A stretch of 64,000 nt of DNA from Pohlia nutans. Its lineage: Eukaryota; Streptophyta; Bryopsida; Bryales; Mniaceae. The position numbers and the translations under genes are program-made. The notes under the pieces are model-generated. The model made no database searches. It worked only from the letters and a program-made list of their open reading frames with translations, and was not told the DNA's origin. Below are positions 35,588-47,123 of this stretch, piece after piece. Numbering within the stretch: the stretch's first letter is position 1; each line of letters opens with the position of its first letter. The stretch spans positions 3,162,001-3,226,000 of the forward strand of contig CM040088.1 in assembly GCA_022496805.1 (NCBI GenBank), read 5' to 3'.

Positions 35588-38500
35588 ATGGAGGAAATTA
35601 CGAGGTACGTGGATACTTTATTGGAGAGTGACGAAGACGAGTATATTGAGTTCTCTACTCTTGATGATGATGAAGGGGCCATTGAGCTCTCTAATATAGC
35701 AGAAGGAGAACTTCAAGATGATGATGATGCTATTCAAGGGCGCTTGGAAACATGTGATTCACTCATATTTTGTGCTACATCAATGTGGTATCTCTTTACC
35801 AAGAAATCTTATATTTTTATGATTCAATGCTTGCAAGGTCAAATCCAAGCTACATGTGAGAGCATTCTTAATGTTGACCCTTCATGGTCTATCCCTGGTC
35901 AAGCCGATGGTAAATTGCACCAGTCTATCTTGAAAAAATGGCGAGCCATTGAGGACACTATGCATGTGAAGCTAGATTCTCGAACTAACGAAATGAGATT
36001 ATTCAACAAATCTGTAAAATCCTCCCATCTTTGCTTACCATATGTGGAGGAATGGGAAAACATTGTCAAGAATTCACATGCATCTAGACATCCACAGTAT
36101 GGGATTAAAACTACACATGACGAAATTACAAAAATGGGTTGGCTAGTTGGAGCTCGAGCTCATGGCATTCCACAACCTTATATACAACAATTTGTATCAA
36201 CATGTGTGGAGTGTTCATCATCAAGAACAACTAGACAAATTCCAAAAAGATCAAACCGGCCGAAACGGAAGAAATTTGTATATGATCGTGTCATACAAGT
36301 ACGACCGGAGCAATTTGATGATAAGTTGAAAGAGCTTGTAGTGGAATACAAGGTATGTTATTTTATCATATTGTATTTCAATTATAATTGTTTCAAATAC
36401 ATTTCATTTCAATTATGTCAGGTAAATATACTTACTCTTAAATCATGATCTTATAGTATAAGAATGGATTTATCATTTAAAGAATAAAATTGAATATATC
36501 TATTTTGTATGGAATAGGTGTGCTTCAAGGAAAGAGACGTATGGACTCTTATAAAACCATGTCCTGCACAAGTTACACTTTTACGATGCAATCGAGGTGG
36601 AAATTACAGACAAGGGCATAAAATACCAGTTGCACCTGAAGAAGACTATGTCACACAAAAGCCACAGTACAGTACCGCAAAATATTGTGGTTGTGAGTTC
36701 ATACTTAAAATCATAGAACCAACTGACAAAAACAAAGACATTGAGGTATAGTTTTAAACATCATGTTCTATTTGTACATTATTTATATAACCATGTATAG
36801 TTGGTCAATTATTTTTCATTTCATAACATACACATTTTTGGGATAATACTACAAATTATATACTTTATTCTGAATATTACCATGTTTTGGATACAGATTT
36901 TGATTCACACGTCCTACTCTGGACATATTCCAAATTCAGATGAAGATGTTCACTTCCTTCCTTTACATCCTATGGCAAAAGAGAAACTCAGGGAAAAATT
37001 GCACAACTTGAACGATGTACAATCAGCATTATCTGCTGCACGAAGACGTGCAGATAGTTTAAATTTGGCAGGAAATTTGAGAAGGATTTTGTGTATAGTT
37101 TTTTTTCCTTTAATGTCAAATTTGTGTAAATGCTCTTTCATCTATATATGCATAGAATTTGTTTTGGTATAAATTGATTTAATCTTGAACAATTACTAAA
37201 ATATGTATTCATTTTTTAATTTTCATAGATATGCTTCGAGAGTTAGCGGAACCATATAAAAGGGTTTCATATCGATTTATTCCTACATCAAAAGATGTGA
37301 GAAACATGACATACAAAATGCAAAATGGAGCTGTTGTGCATAATGATGATTGGGAAAACATTCATGCAAGTGTTGAAGATTGGAATGCTAAAGATATGAT
37401 GATATTTCATCAACCTTATAATCCGGAACATGAAGACCCAGAGAAACAACCTTTCGTATTGGTCATTCAAACACCATGGATGCGGGAACTTGCAATGAAT
37501 ATTACGCCTAATTCAGCATGGGCTATTGATTCAACGTTTAAGACTAATCAATATGGTCTTCCACTATATGCCGCTATGTGCCCAAATTCTAGAATGTTGG
37601 GTATGCCTATTTTTTTCATGTCATGTTCGGCAGATGTAGATAAAAAAACATGAATCTATGGCTTTAAAATTGACATTGCAAGCTGTTTTTGAGAAGATGG
37701 GCAATGTTAGACCTAACGCCATAGTCATTGACAAAAGCAAGACCGAGTATAACGCCTTTAAATATGTCATAGATCGTGACACGGCTTCTTGGGAAAATGT
37801 CGAAGAAGGGAGAATCCAAACAAAATGTCATTTGCTTTTATGTTGGTTTCATGTTTAAAAAACATGGGTAGAAAATTTGATTCCAAAAGTGAGTGAGGCC
37901 AAAAAGAGTCCTTTATACAATGACATGTGTGGATTATTGGAATCTTTAACGGAAGAAGATTTCAACACAAGGTATGAAGATTTCAAATTGACGTATGCCG
38001 ATGAGAAAGCAGTTCTCACGTATGTTGCTACAGGTTGGACCGGGTTGGAGTGTCTATGGCGAGGTATGTGGCCTCGGTACAATCGATTATACCAACATGG
38101 CTATATGAACACAACGAATCTTGTGGAGAGGTTATGACATTACATCAAATATACTTTATTACGAAAAAAAATCAATCGAAGACTTGACACATTAGTCTGG
38201 GCTATCATAGGTAAAAATTTTCACTCTTAAATTTTTATTACAATGTGAATGTTATTCAATAATTTGAATATGGTTGTATGGTTAATTCATTTTTAAATAT
38301 GTAAATTCTTATGCAAATGGCAATGTGTGAAATATAATAGGTGAACCGGGTACCGGGGATCGATTTGGTGGTTCTACATTACTAGACCATTATTGGCATG
38401 CCAACTCTTTGAGCGAATCCATGAAATATTCTACTCGAGGTAGAGATAAACATTATACAACGCGACTACAAAGAGCAAATCAAATTGTCGACTTGCTCAA

Positions 38501-40159
38501 AGAAGATTTTGAAGGACACGATCAAATAATCAATGAGTTTAATATGGAATTTATGATTCGAAGTCAAACCGATTCCACAGTTTGGTATGCACTTTCATTG
38601 ACTACTGAATGTTGTGAGTGTGAAGATCGAGCTGCAATCTGCAAACATTTGTTAGCAGTACGAATGTTATTGGATGAACAATTACAACATTTGAAGAAAT
38701 TACTTCCATCTCAAGAGCAGCTCTTTTATCATGAGGTAAATGATAATTATGAAGATGAAACTTCATCTTCTCAACGCAATCCACCGCCAACGAGCATGTT
38801 GAGCCCTTTACCAAATATATCGAGCCCTCTACCAAACAATGTTTTTGAAGGTATTATTCTAAACTACCGGGTTTAAAATGTAGATAGAATGTGTAGTACA
38901 TTAATGTTTTAGTCTATGAAAATTTATCAAACGTTCTTATGATTATTTTTATTATTTTTTAAACTCATTTTTTATATCGCAGAATGTAACGAGGATACAA
39001 CACTTGAAAATCAAAATTCGGCGGTTTTTTCAATTTTTGAAGAAGTGCAACCATCTATTTCCAATGCTAAATTGGTCGATACGATTCAAAACAAAATCCA
39101 AGATTTGATGTCTAATTTCCTTGTACTTGAGAAGATGTCAATGTTAACGGTAAAAGAGCTTCAAGTTTTGGACAAAGCAGTCAACACATTTTCTAGGTCT
39201 ATAAAACCTATATTCAATCTTCAAGCACATCCAAAAACCATTCTTCTACCTCGAACTGGAACAAACATAGAATCGATTCAAGCACATGTTACGATGACAA
39301 GATTTGGTCATGGAAAACCATGGGAAAAAAAAAGACCGTATTTCAAGCGCTGAAGATGTACATATTCAACAACCATCAGGTTTGATTTAATTTCTAGAGG
39401 AACCAAAATCTCAAATCAGGCCTTATGTTTCTTTTAGTAGTTTTAAGTAGGTCCAATGTGAACTTCATTTTATTCAAATTAGTTTCTTGTTTGACTAAAC
39501 GCATGCAATGTTCTTCAATGATTTGAGTCATATACAATTTGGTCTCATATTAATTAAACTTTTCACAATATGATGAATTGAATTTGTCATTTTAAATCTA
39601 TGAATCCTTGGGCCTTTATGGGTTAAAATATCATATAGATTAAAAATGTATATCATATGTATTCATTTTGAAAATACGCAAATGATGTTTTTTTTTTAAG
39701 TTTTGTAAATGTGATTTTTAATTGTTTGTAGGTACATTGGGAAGTACAAGTAAAACTTTGGAGAAGCCCAAGACCACTGTTGAAGTACGACGACAAGAAA
39801 CCTATGCTAAAAAACGTAAGCGACTACAACTACCGAAAATTCTCAAACAGAAATGTCGATTGTGTGGAGACTACAACATGCTTTTGATTGGGGTGAAAAC
39901 CATTGAATGTAGAAATTGTGGAACTTCCATTTCAAGAGGTGAACAACAATGCGGAACAATTGGAACTGATGGTTCTCTTGTTGAAAAGATGATAGAAGTT
40001 TTTGATGAGAATACAAACAAATGGTATATAGCAAGGGTTTCTAGCTTCAATGATGCAGTAGAGGGAATCAATGCTAAAACATACAATGTAGAACTACAAG
40101 GTAGTGGCAAAGTCTTGGAAGGCATGACATTCCCAGATGAGAATGTTCGGTTTGCTTGA
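35588..40159 (+). pseudogene. Mutator-like transposase, SWIM zinc finger, decayed
   Basis: Coding segments with several introns run from 35588 (MEEITRYVDTLLESDEDEY) to 40159. The N-terminal part has an H-x3-H-(n)-C-x2-C pattern (HASRH, then STCVEC at about 36200), like integrase-type H2C2 zinc-binding domains. The DDE core shows WAIDSTFKTNQYG (about 37519), IVIDKSKTEYNAF (about 37715), CWFHV and TTNLVERL. ECCECEDRAAICKHLLAVRM near 38611-38660 is the SWIM finger. The last exon (39722-40159) has CRLCG/CRNCG zinc-ribbon pairs and a Tudor-like stretch (MIEVFDENTNKWYIARV). Damage: an A-run frameshift near 37647, TAA after CWFHV (37857), and TGA after NLVERL (38135). Segment joins are approximate. 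The element cannot move by itself. Confidence 0.75.
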
Positions 40160-41110
40160 CATGTTTTTTTTAAATTTATATTTTGATGATATATATAAAG
40201 TTTATCATAAGTAATTGTGTTTTTGATGATATAGTAAACCCCCATAGGACCAAAAAGCCCAAATTGGCATCATGTTTCTTATAGGAGTTTTAAGCAGGTT
40301 TTATATAGAATCCTAATGTTCAAATTTAATTTTTCTTTGATCAACACATACAATGTTTTTCACTTATTCCGGTGAAATGAAATTTGGTCCCTCTTAAAGT
40401 GTATTTTTCATAATATGATAGATTGCATTTGTCATTTAAAACTTGGGCCTATGAGTGGGGGCATTCCTTTTTTTTTTCCAGTCTCTGCTGTGATTGAATT
40501 TGGGTTACGCGGGTGGGCCACACGCTGCTGTGGTTGACTCCACCTCCACCTCCGCTCGGGTCCCAATGACCTGCTGTGGCTCCCCGGGCCCCGCGACCCT
40601 GACCGTTGCTGCTGCCCCGGCGCGACACGTGGCTAGCCCGCAACCGCTCGATCTCCAGGCGTCATCCGATGGCCCTCCCCAACCCTGCCGGCGACTGGAC
40701 AGGAGGTTTTCACCGCGCCTGAGTGTCGCGGGGATCCAAGGGCTGACATGCGCGAGATCCGGGGCTGACGGGGCACCTTGTCCTGTAGTGAATGGACCAC
40801 CAACATCGAAATCCTCATTCTGCTGTGGCATCAAAATCGATGGGCTTCTACCCGTTTTTCTCTGTTCTCAACTACCCTGCTGTTGCTGATGATTTTCTCT
40901 GTTTTCAACTACCTGCTGTGGTTCTCTTGCAAAGACGACTTTGATCAAATATGTCACTGCAAGGGTTTTAGGTAGATCAGGTCTTTATAGAATAATTCTC
41001 ATTTTGGAGATCGTGGGAAGTGTGTGTCCAAAGTGGGGATTATGTACCTTAATTCACAATTTACGGTTTAAGATTCCTCTTCTGTAGACTGCTCTTGGTC
41101 CAAAACTTTA

Positions 41111-42441
41111 TTGTTCTTGGTCACGTTGTTGGTTTCCATGGATGCATGGCGCGCACAATTTAGGGCAAGTCGGCAACGCCTCATCGATGATGATGATGAG
41201 GATGATGTTGTACTAAACTTTGTATTGGGATTAGGGTTTGTGAATCCCGAACGAGCCTTACCATCAATTCGTGGTGGATCCCGGCCCGGAAAATCCCCTA
41301 ACATTGAGCAGTTTAGGGTTGAGATGCACCATCGCATGATGTCTGATTATTTTTGTGACGAGCTGGTGTATGGGCCAAATTTGTTCCGTAGACGCTATCG
41401 CATGCAACGTTCACTTTTTTTGACGATCATGGACAGGGTTTCTCAGCGAGACAATTATTTTGTCCAGAAAGTAGATGCGTGTGGATATTTGGGACTTTCA
41501 ACGCACCAAAAGTGCACATCTGCGCTACGAATGCTTTGTTATGGTTTGTCGGGAGATGCCACTGACGAATATTGTAGAACGAATATAGTGAAAGCACGGC
41601 TATGGAGTGCGTGAAGAGATTTTGTTTGGCAATCAGGGCGGAGTTTGAAGATCATCATATGAGGCAACCAACACGGGAAGACTTTGAGAAGCAACTGGCC
41701 ATTAACCGTGATCACGTGTTCCCGGGCATGTTCGCGTCTCTCGATTGCATGTACTATGTTTGGAAAAATTGTCCCGTTGCTTGGCAGGGGGATTTTGGAG
41801 ACAAAGATGGAAATATGTCTATCATTTTGGAGGCCGTTGTGGATAGGGATTTGCACATATGGCATGTTTTTTTTTTATTGCCCGGTTCTAACAATGACTT
41901 GAATGTGCTTGATAGGTCTCCTTTGATACATAACATGCTCACTTCCGAGGCTTGTGATATGAGTTTTGAAGTGAACGGGAGCGATTACGATTGTTATTAT
42001 TTGCTCACCGATGGAATCTACCCGGAGTGGGCATGCTTTATTCAAAGCATTCATAAGCCTCACGACGAAAAAATGGCTTACTTTGCGGAGCGGCAAGAAG
42101 CGGTGCGAAAAGATGTTGAACGGTGCTTTGGTGTTTTGCAAGGGCAGTTTGCAATTCTCCAAAATCCATCCCGCTTTTGGAACATGGACATGATTACGAA
42201 CATCATGTTCACGTGTTGTATCATCCACAACATGATAATCGAAGACGAAGCGGACATGGAAGGACTTGAAGACATAATTTCGGAATTGCGAGAAGGTGCG
42301 GTACCATTACGCCGTGGGTTGTCTTTTGAACAATTGATAGAAACCACAAAAGAGGTAGAGAATCAAGACACGCATTTTGGACTACGAGGTGATTTGATAG
42401 AACATTTGTGGGCACTAAAAGGTAGAACGCATATGGCATGA
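41111..42441 (+). pseudogene. PIF/Harbinger DDE transposase, single frameshift
   Basis: The first part (41111-41614) gives the helix-turn-helix half with LVYGPNLFRRRYRMQRSLFL. The second (41602-42441) gives the DDE_Tnp_4 nuclease: FASLDCMYYVWKNCPVAWQG (first Asp), GSNNDLNVLDRSPL (second Asp) and RKDVERCFGVLQGQFAIL (Glu). All three catalytic residues are present. Reading through EYCRT near 41577, the expected S-E-S-T-A-M-E-C motif is reached only by a small indel at about 41580-41592, so one frameshift separates the halves. Total length of about 440 residues matches the family. Its companion Myb-like gene is convergent on the other strand. Confidence 0.88.
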
Positions 42442-42465
42442 TATGTATTTGAAACACTTACATAA

Positions 42466-44869
42466 TTAACGGTAATATCGGTTCCCGTTTAGGGTCAAGC
42501 CGATGTCCACCTCTTCCTCTACCTCGAAGTTTTGTGTACTATTGTCTTGTCCATAAACATTCCATGTAGTGGGTTCATTCAAAGACACATGCTCTATTCC
42601 ATCATATTCTATGCCATTACGGTGTGAAATATTGTGCCCCATATCATCTCCATAACGTGGGTGCCAAATAGCGTGGGCCTGAGGAGCCTCAACCTCCGGA
42701 TTATCAACGAACCAACTCGGTACTGGGAGGTCATGGTGAGCGTCACCTGTACGTACAAGCCAATGTAATTAAAACCAATGCCACACTATGAATATGCATC
42801 CCAAATCTCCATTCTTTATTCATTTGCATGATTACATCTCCAAAATGTGTAAAAATTTATAAAATTCCGAATTTTACGAAATTTTTTGCACATGTAAAAA
42901 AAAGCCTGCCTTTGCCAACACAAAAATAAATATCGAAAAAATAATAATTTATCAGCGGGAAAAAATTCCCAAAGTTCAGGCTTCACAAAACTCTACGAAA
43001 AACAGCTCCCAGCCATGTGCAAAATGTGCGATTTAAAAAAAAAAAAAAATCAAGTTCATAAAGCAAATGACTACCTTCAAAATCACCTTCATGTTGCTCG
43101 TGATCACTCTCAAATTCCTCAACCTCCGCATCGAAATCTTGTTGTCCATCACTGTGGCCGCTCAGACTTCACATTTGTTGCATCGTTTCTTCGTCTTCAC
43201 GGGCTTCGGTCTCCGCATCCTCTCTTTCTCTAGCTGCCTCCATCCTCTTCCTTGCCTCACCGGCTTCGCGTTCCCGCATTTCTCGTTCTACCTTCTCCAC
43301 AAGACGCTTGCGAAGTTTTTCCAATTCCTCCTCTTGATGTAGACGGAAATATTCCTGGGCAGTCGGTGTTGCCGAGGAGTCGATGGTTTGCATTAGTAGA
43401 ATCATGTTCTGATCCTCGAGAACACTCACCTTACACATTTGGGCATCGGCAATTGCCTCCGTGGCGATGGCTTGACGGTTCGCCGCATTTTCGAAAATCT
43501 TGTTTGATCGTTGTACCTCCTTCGCCGCCTTCGTTTCCATGGGTCGGTCCCTCAATGACACGTTTGACTTGGGTTGAGAGTCCACAACAGTAACGGAATC
43601 AGTAGTGCCCGCTTGGGACTCATAGTCTGAAGACACGGATTTCCTTTTTGAAGGAGTTAACTGCCTCGTGGTTGTCACACCATCAGCCCACCGCGGGTAA
43701 TCTTTAACAATTGACCAGCAATGTTCATATGTGAACTCGTCATTTTTCGCAGACTTTGTACGGTACAACTCTTTGGCCATGCGAATGATATCAACCTCGC
43801 CTACTCCCGATTTATTCAACCGTTTAATTTGTTGATAGCATCCCATGAACTTGGAGACATCGTGCTTAATCACGCCCCACTTTGACTCTAAAGACCGCGC
43901 ACCCCGATGAACTACCGGATTAAAGCTTTGGTAATGTTCGTAAATCCTCTCCCAAAACGCACTGCTTTTCTGCTGATTGCCTACAATTAGATCCTGTGAA
44001 ATTGCTAAAACGCTTCTAGCAAGCTGTCGCTCTTCGTCGGGCAGAAAATTCTTCCCTTTTGCCGGTTTCACAACACCTACTCCACGACCCCGACCACGAC
44101 CCCCGGTTCTACCACCTCTATGGCCTAAACCCTGATCCCCCCTAATTCCACCAACACCGTGAAGATCATTATTAAAAAATGTTTCAGAACTCACCCCGGG
44201 TGCTTGACCAAAGTCGTCGCAATTTGCGAAATTGGCTTGCGCCTGCGGCAATTGAGCCCGCCTCAACCCCCCTGCCTCCGGTTGCGAAATTCTTAGTGCT
44301 ACACGACGTCCATTTGCTTCTTGTCTTGATGCCACAGCACCACCGAGGCCCACAATAAAATCCTCCTCACAGAACAAGTCGCCTTCAAGGTCTATCGTCT
44401 ATCCTCTGTCTAGCCCCTGAAAATCAATATGATCAATTGGTCCAATCAATTGGGAGCGGATGCAAAACGTGAATTGGGAGTCTCAATTCTATAACTCATT
44501 TGAATTAAAACTCACAGTGATTTGAAACTCACAGTGAATTGCCTTTTGTTGACGAAAGGCTTGAACAGAAAGGGAAAGAGAAGAAAACGGAAACAAAAAA
44601 AACAGAAAGGGAAAGAGAAGAAAACTAAAACAAAAAAAACAGAAAGGAAAAGAGTAGGAAAAAAAAAAAAAAAAAAACGGTACCTATTGACGAGGTCGGA
44701 GCAGCAGAGGATCGGCACTCCGCTGTTGCTGCGACCCCTGCCCACGACCTGCCTGCATTGCAATCTGTGAGGCACCATCACTCCCTCGTCCTCGTCCACG
44801 CACTCCACCCTGTCCTCGCACTCCCTGGCTTGCGGGATCCCCTCGGTGACCGCGCCCACGACCCGCCAT
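42466..44869 (-). pseudogene. Harbinger Myb/SANT-like accessory protein (ORF1)
   Basis: Three minus-strand exons are inferred. Exon 1 (44869 to about 44690) is RGG-rich (MAGRGRGHRGDP). Exon 2 runs from about 44417 to 43075, and exon 3 from 42746 to 42466, after an ACAG acceptor and in frame with the GAAG/GTAGTC donor of exon 2. Exon 2 holds a trihelix/NAM-associated domain: FLPDEERQLARSVLAI, FWERIYEHYQSF, RSLESKWGVIKHDVSKFMG, DYPRWADG, followed by a long E/R-rich coiled coil. In the family this protein binds DNA with the transposase and helps it enter the nucleus. A TAG (near 44403) and a TGA at 43169-43171 interrupt the otherwise continuous exon 2. Confidence 0.75.
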
Positions 44870-44894
44870 TTGTTGCCTAAAGATCCGGAAACAA

Positions 44895-44990
44895 GAGCAT
44901 CTCCACCCTGCCGCGCCAAAGGGACTCAAGAAGCCCTTTGACGCGGCCTTGGAGAAAATCATGCCCCACCCCTTTCCATAAATGCGGCCT
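44895..44990. repeat. Internal Harbinger TIR-like copy, direct orientation
   Basis: GAGCATCTCCACCCTGCCGC reappears here in the orientation of the left end, with TTTGACGCGGCC and ATGCCCCACCC blocks further in. CAA precedes it, close to the TAA at the right end. It may be the left end of a 413-bp MITE (44895-45307) sharing the outer right end, or a duplicated subterminal region. It lies 26 bp upstream of the Myb-like protein's ATG. Confidence 0.55.
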
Positions 44991-45310
44991 TGATGGAGCG
45001 GGCTCTTCAAATCTTCCCTTCCACTCGCTATCCTCGCGGGTGAGAGAGCAACTTGTTGCGCCCACATTCCGGGCTTATTTTGGCCTCATCCACTTTTGAT
45101 TCCTTGGATTTAGACTTTTGGGGGATTTTTACCGGATCTTTGGGATCACAATAAGAGATCCACAGCAGCGCTTGCTTTCCGACAAACAATTTTACATTTC
45201 CAGTGGTAGGGTGGGGGACAGCCGCGTGAAATAATTATTCTTGAAGTTTGGAGCCCGTCAAACGAGCTTTGGAGAGCCTCGGTTTCTGCGGCAGGGTGGA
45301 GATGCTCTAA

Positions 45311-47120
45311 ATGCAACTTTCAACAACTGTACCGACATACCAACCACAACACAATGAAACTGCTGAGACTCCAATGTAAACTGCTGAGACTCCAGAGTAA
45401 CATACACAGTTACAGCAAGGGATTTATAGGCCACACTCACCACTCGAACAAAGATCTCCATCGAAGTCTGAATCTTCTCTGCAAGTCTCGGATCTGTTGC
45501 ACCGACTCTGCAAAAAGTTTACACCAGGCGAAGGTAAAGTGACGACTGTGGGAACGCTTCAGCTACTAGCTTCGTTCTCCAAGTTTCTTTATCAGAATAT
45601 TAGAGCGTCGCGAAGCCATCCGTACTGCAGACTGTCTGTGTTCTACTCTTACCGATTGTTAAATTGTTTTTCAAAAAAACTGAACGCGCATTGATGCACC
45701 GACCGTATGAAACAGAGACCGAAACGTCTGTTCATGTTGCAGACAAAGTGAAACTATGTAGCATTTCTAAAAATCCCATTAATTTAGACAGACCGACCCC
45801 CTGTGATGTGCGCGTAGGCTCCACAATGCAAACTTGCCCCTAATTTGTACTTTCAGAATAAGCCCCTACTCCCTATGGTAGGCCGCCTACTCCCAATGGT
45901 AAAGCCATTTGCACTTATGTTCGTAGAAAGTGCACACAGAAAATATCACCTCCAACAATTGTGCGACACTTTACTCAAAACTGATTTACAATGCACATCA
46001 CCAGGCTAAGCCTGTCTCTTGTTCCAAACCAATGTAGTATGGGGGTGTCACACTTCGTGATTTTTGCTCTACAATTTGCAAGTTCGTTATTAAATTAGGC
46101 AAAACACAATTTTCTTTCCTCAAAGTACTAGCTCCCTAGTACATTTGGAACTCGCTGTTATCACACTCTCCAATATATTTGCTGTGATAGGACACTTCCC
46201 ACGTGCCAACTTCTGAATTCATGTACGTTGGGTAGCAAAGGGTGATACAAAAGACTTATGAGTGGAGGTTGAGTTTTGAAATGTGATTCTGAAATCGCCT
46301 TCTTGCAAGAGCTTATGACATTGCCTTGGAATGCGATTCTTTTAAAAAAATCCTCAATACACTACGTAAATCCCCATGCAGATTTTTTCAATGAGATTCT
46401 GAAGTCGCCTTTTTCACTGCCTTGGAATGCAATTCTTTTTTCCTCGAGTTCGAATGCCATTCTGAAATGCCTCCTTCTGCAGACTGGCTAAGTTATGACA
46501 CCCCTAGTGAGCTCAAGATGGCCCAGGAACAGACTCATGCACGCTACTGTAGTTAATTAATCCTCAGCAGTCTAAACAATCATGAGACTTTTGTACAGTA
46601 CAGTCATTGGCTAGAATAAAATATTCCAAATGTACCCATGTACTACTAATGCCCATTACCAGTCTTGCAAATGACGACTGTCCAGCTCCTTGGGTGTTCT
46701 TCTCATGGCACAGATCCTATTTACATCATGTCAACTTGAGGAGTTGAGAAAAAAAATAGAGTCATATTGGACCTGGATCCATTCGTGGCTTTCAAGATTA
46801 TGCCAATGTATCATAGGCTCAGTATCAGCAATCATCGGTGCATATAATTCCTTTTTGCATGAAACAATAAACAGGGAGGTAAGTCTACATCACCTCATCA
46901 AATTTGATGACCAGTAACTTCACGAGATCATAAGAAATGAAGAATTCCTGAAGAGATGCTACTACACAGTTTCAAGGGAACAAGAATGACTGCTGTACAT
47001 ATCACACCCTTGAGCTACCAATAGTGAAACGGTATACAATCTGTAGCAAGACCAAGTAATGAAACGATGATGTACAGATTTTCACTTCTATCAATGTGAC
47101 TGCAAAGGTACAACTAGAAA
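45311..47120. other. Intergenic
   Basis: No supported gene. TGCCTTGGAATGCGATTCTTTT at about 46320 and 46420 is a short direct repeat, and GGCCGCCTACTCCCAATGG has a near copy at 45883-45905. The last part is the 3' flank of the next gene. Confidence 0.35.
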
Positions 47121-47123
47121 ACC

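Larger units (their letters stand above)
32317..40731. mobile_element. Mutator-like element with long TIRs, nested in Harbinger
   Basis: The arms 32317 to about 32650 and 40444-40731 are reverse complements over roughly 290 bp at about 90% identity by eye. Shared blocks include CGACACTCAGGCGCGGTGAA, GGAGGTGGAGGTGGAGTCAA and GTGTGGCCCACCCGCGTAAC. Candidate 9-bp duplications GGATCCGAG (32308-32316) and GGATCCAAG (40732-40740) flank it with one mismatch. Because GGATCC also occurs in a local minisatellite the boundary is not certain. The interior encodes a decayed SWIM-type transposase on plus, and a Tc1 element sits inside its left subterminal region. Confidence 0.7.
32123..45307. mobile_element. 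PIF/Harbinger element hosting nested insertions
   Basis: The left end GAGCATCTCAACCCTGCCGC matches the reverse complement of the right end (GAGCATCTCCACCCTGCCGC). Similarity continues for about 140 bp on each side, through CCGAGGCTCTCCAAAGCTCG and the GTCGGAAAGCA block. TAA flanks both ends (32120-32122 and 45308-45310), the 3-bp duplication typical of PIF/Harbinger, and GAGCATCTCC ends are common in plant members. It encodes a DDE transposase on plus and a Myb-like protein on minus. About 8.4 kb of its 13.2 kb is a later Mutator-like insertion. The genes carry frameshifts and stops, so this copy is not autonomous now. Confidence 0.8.
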
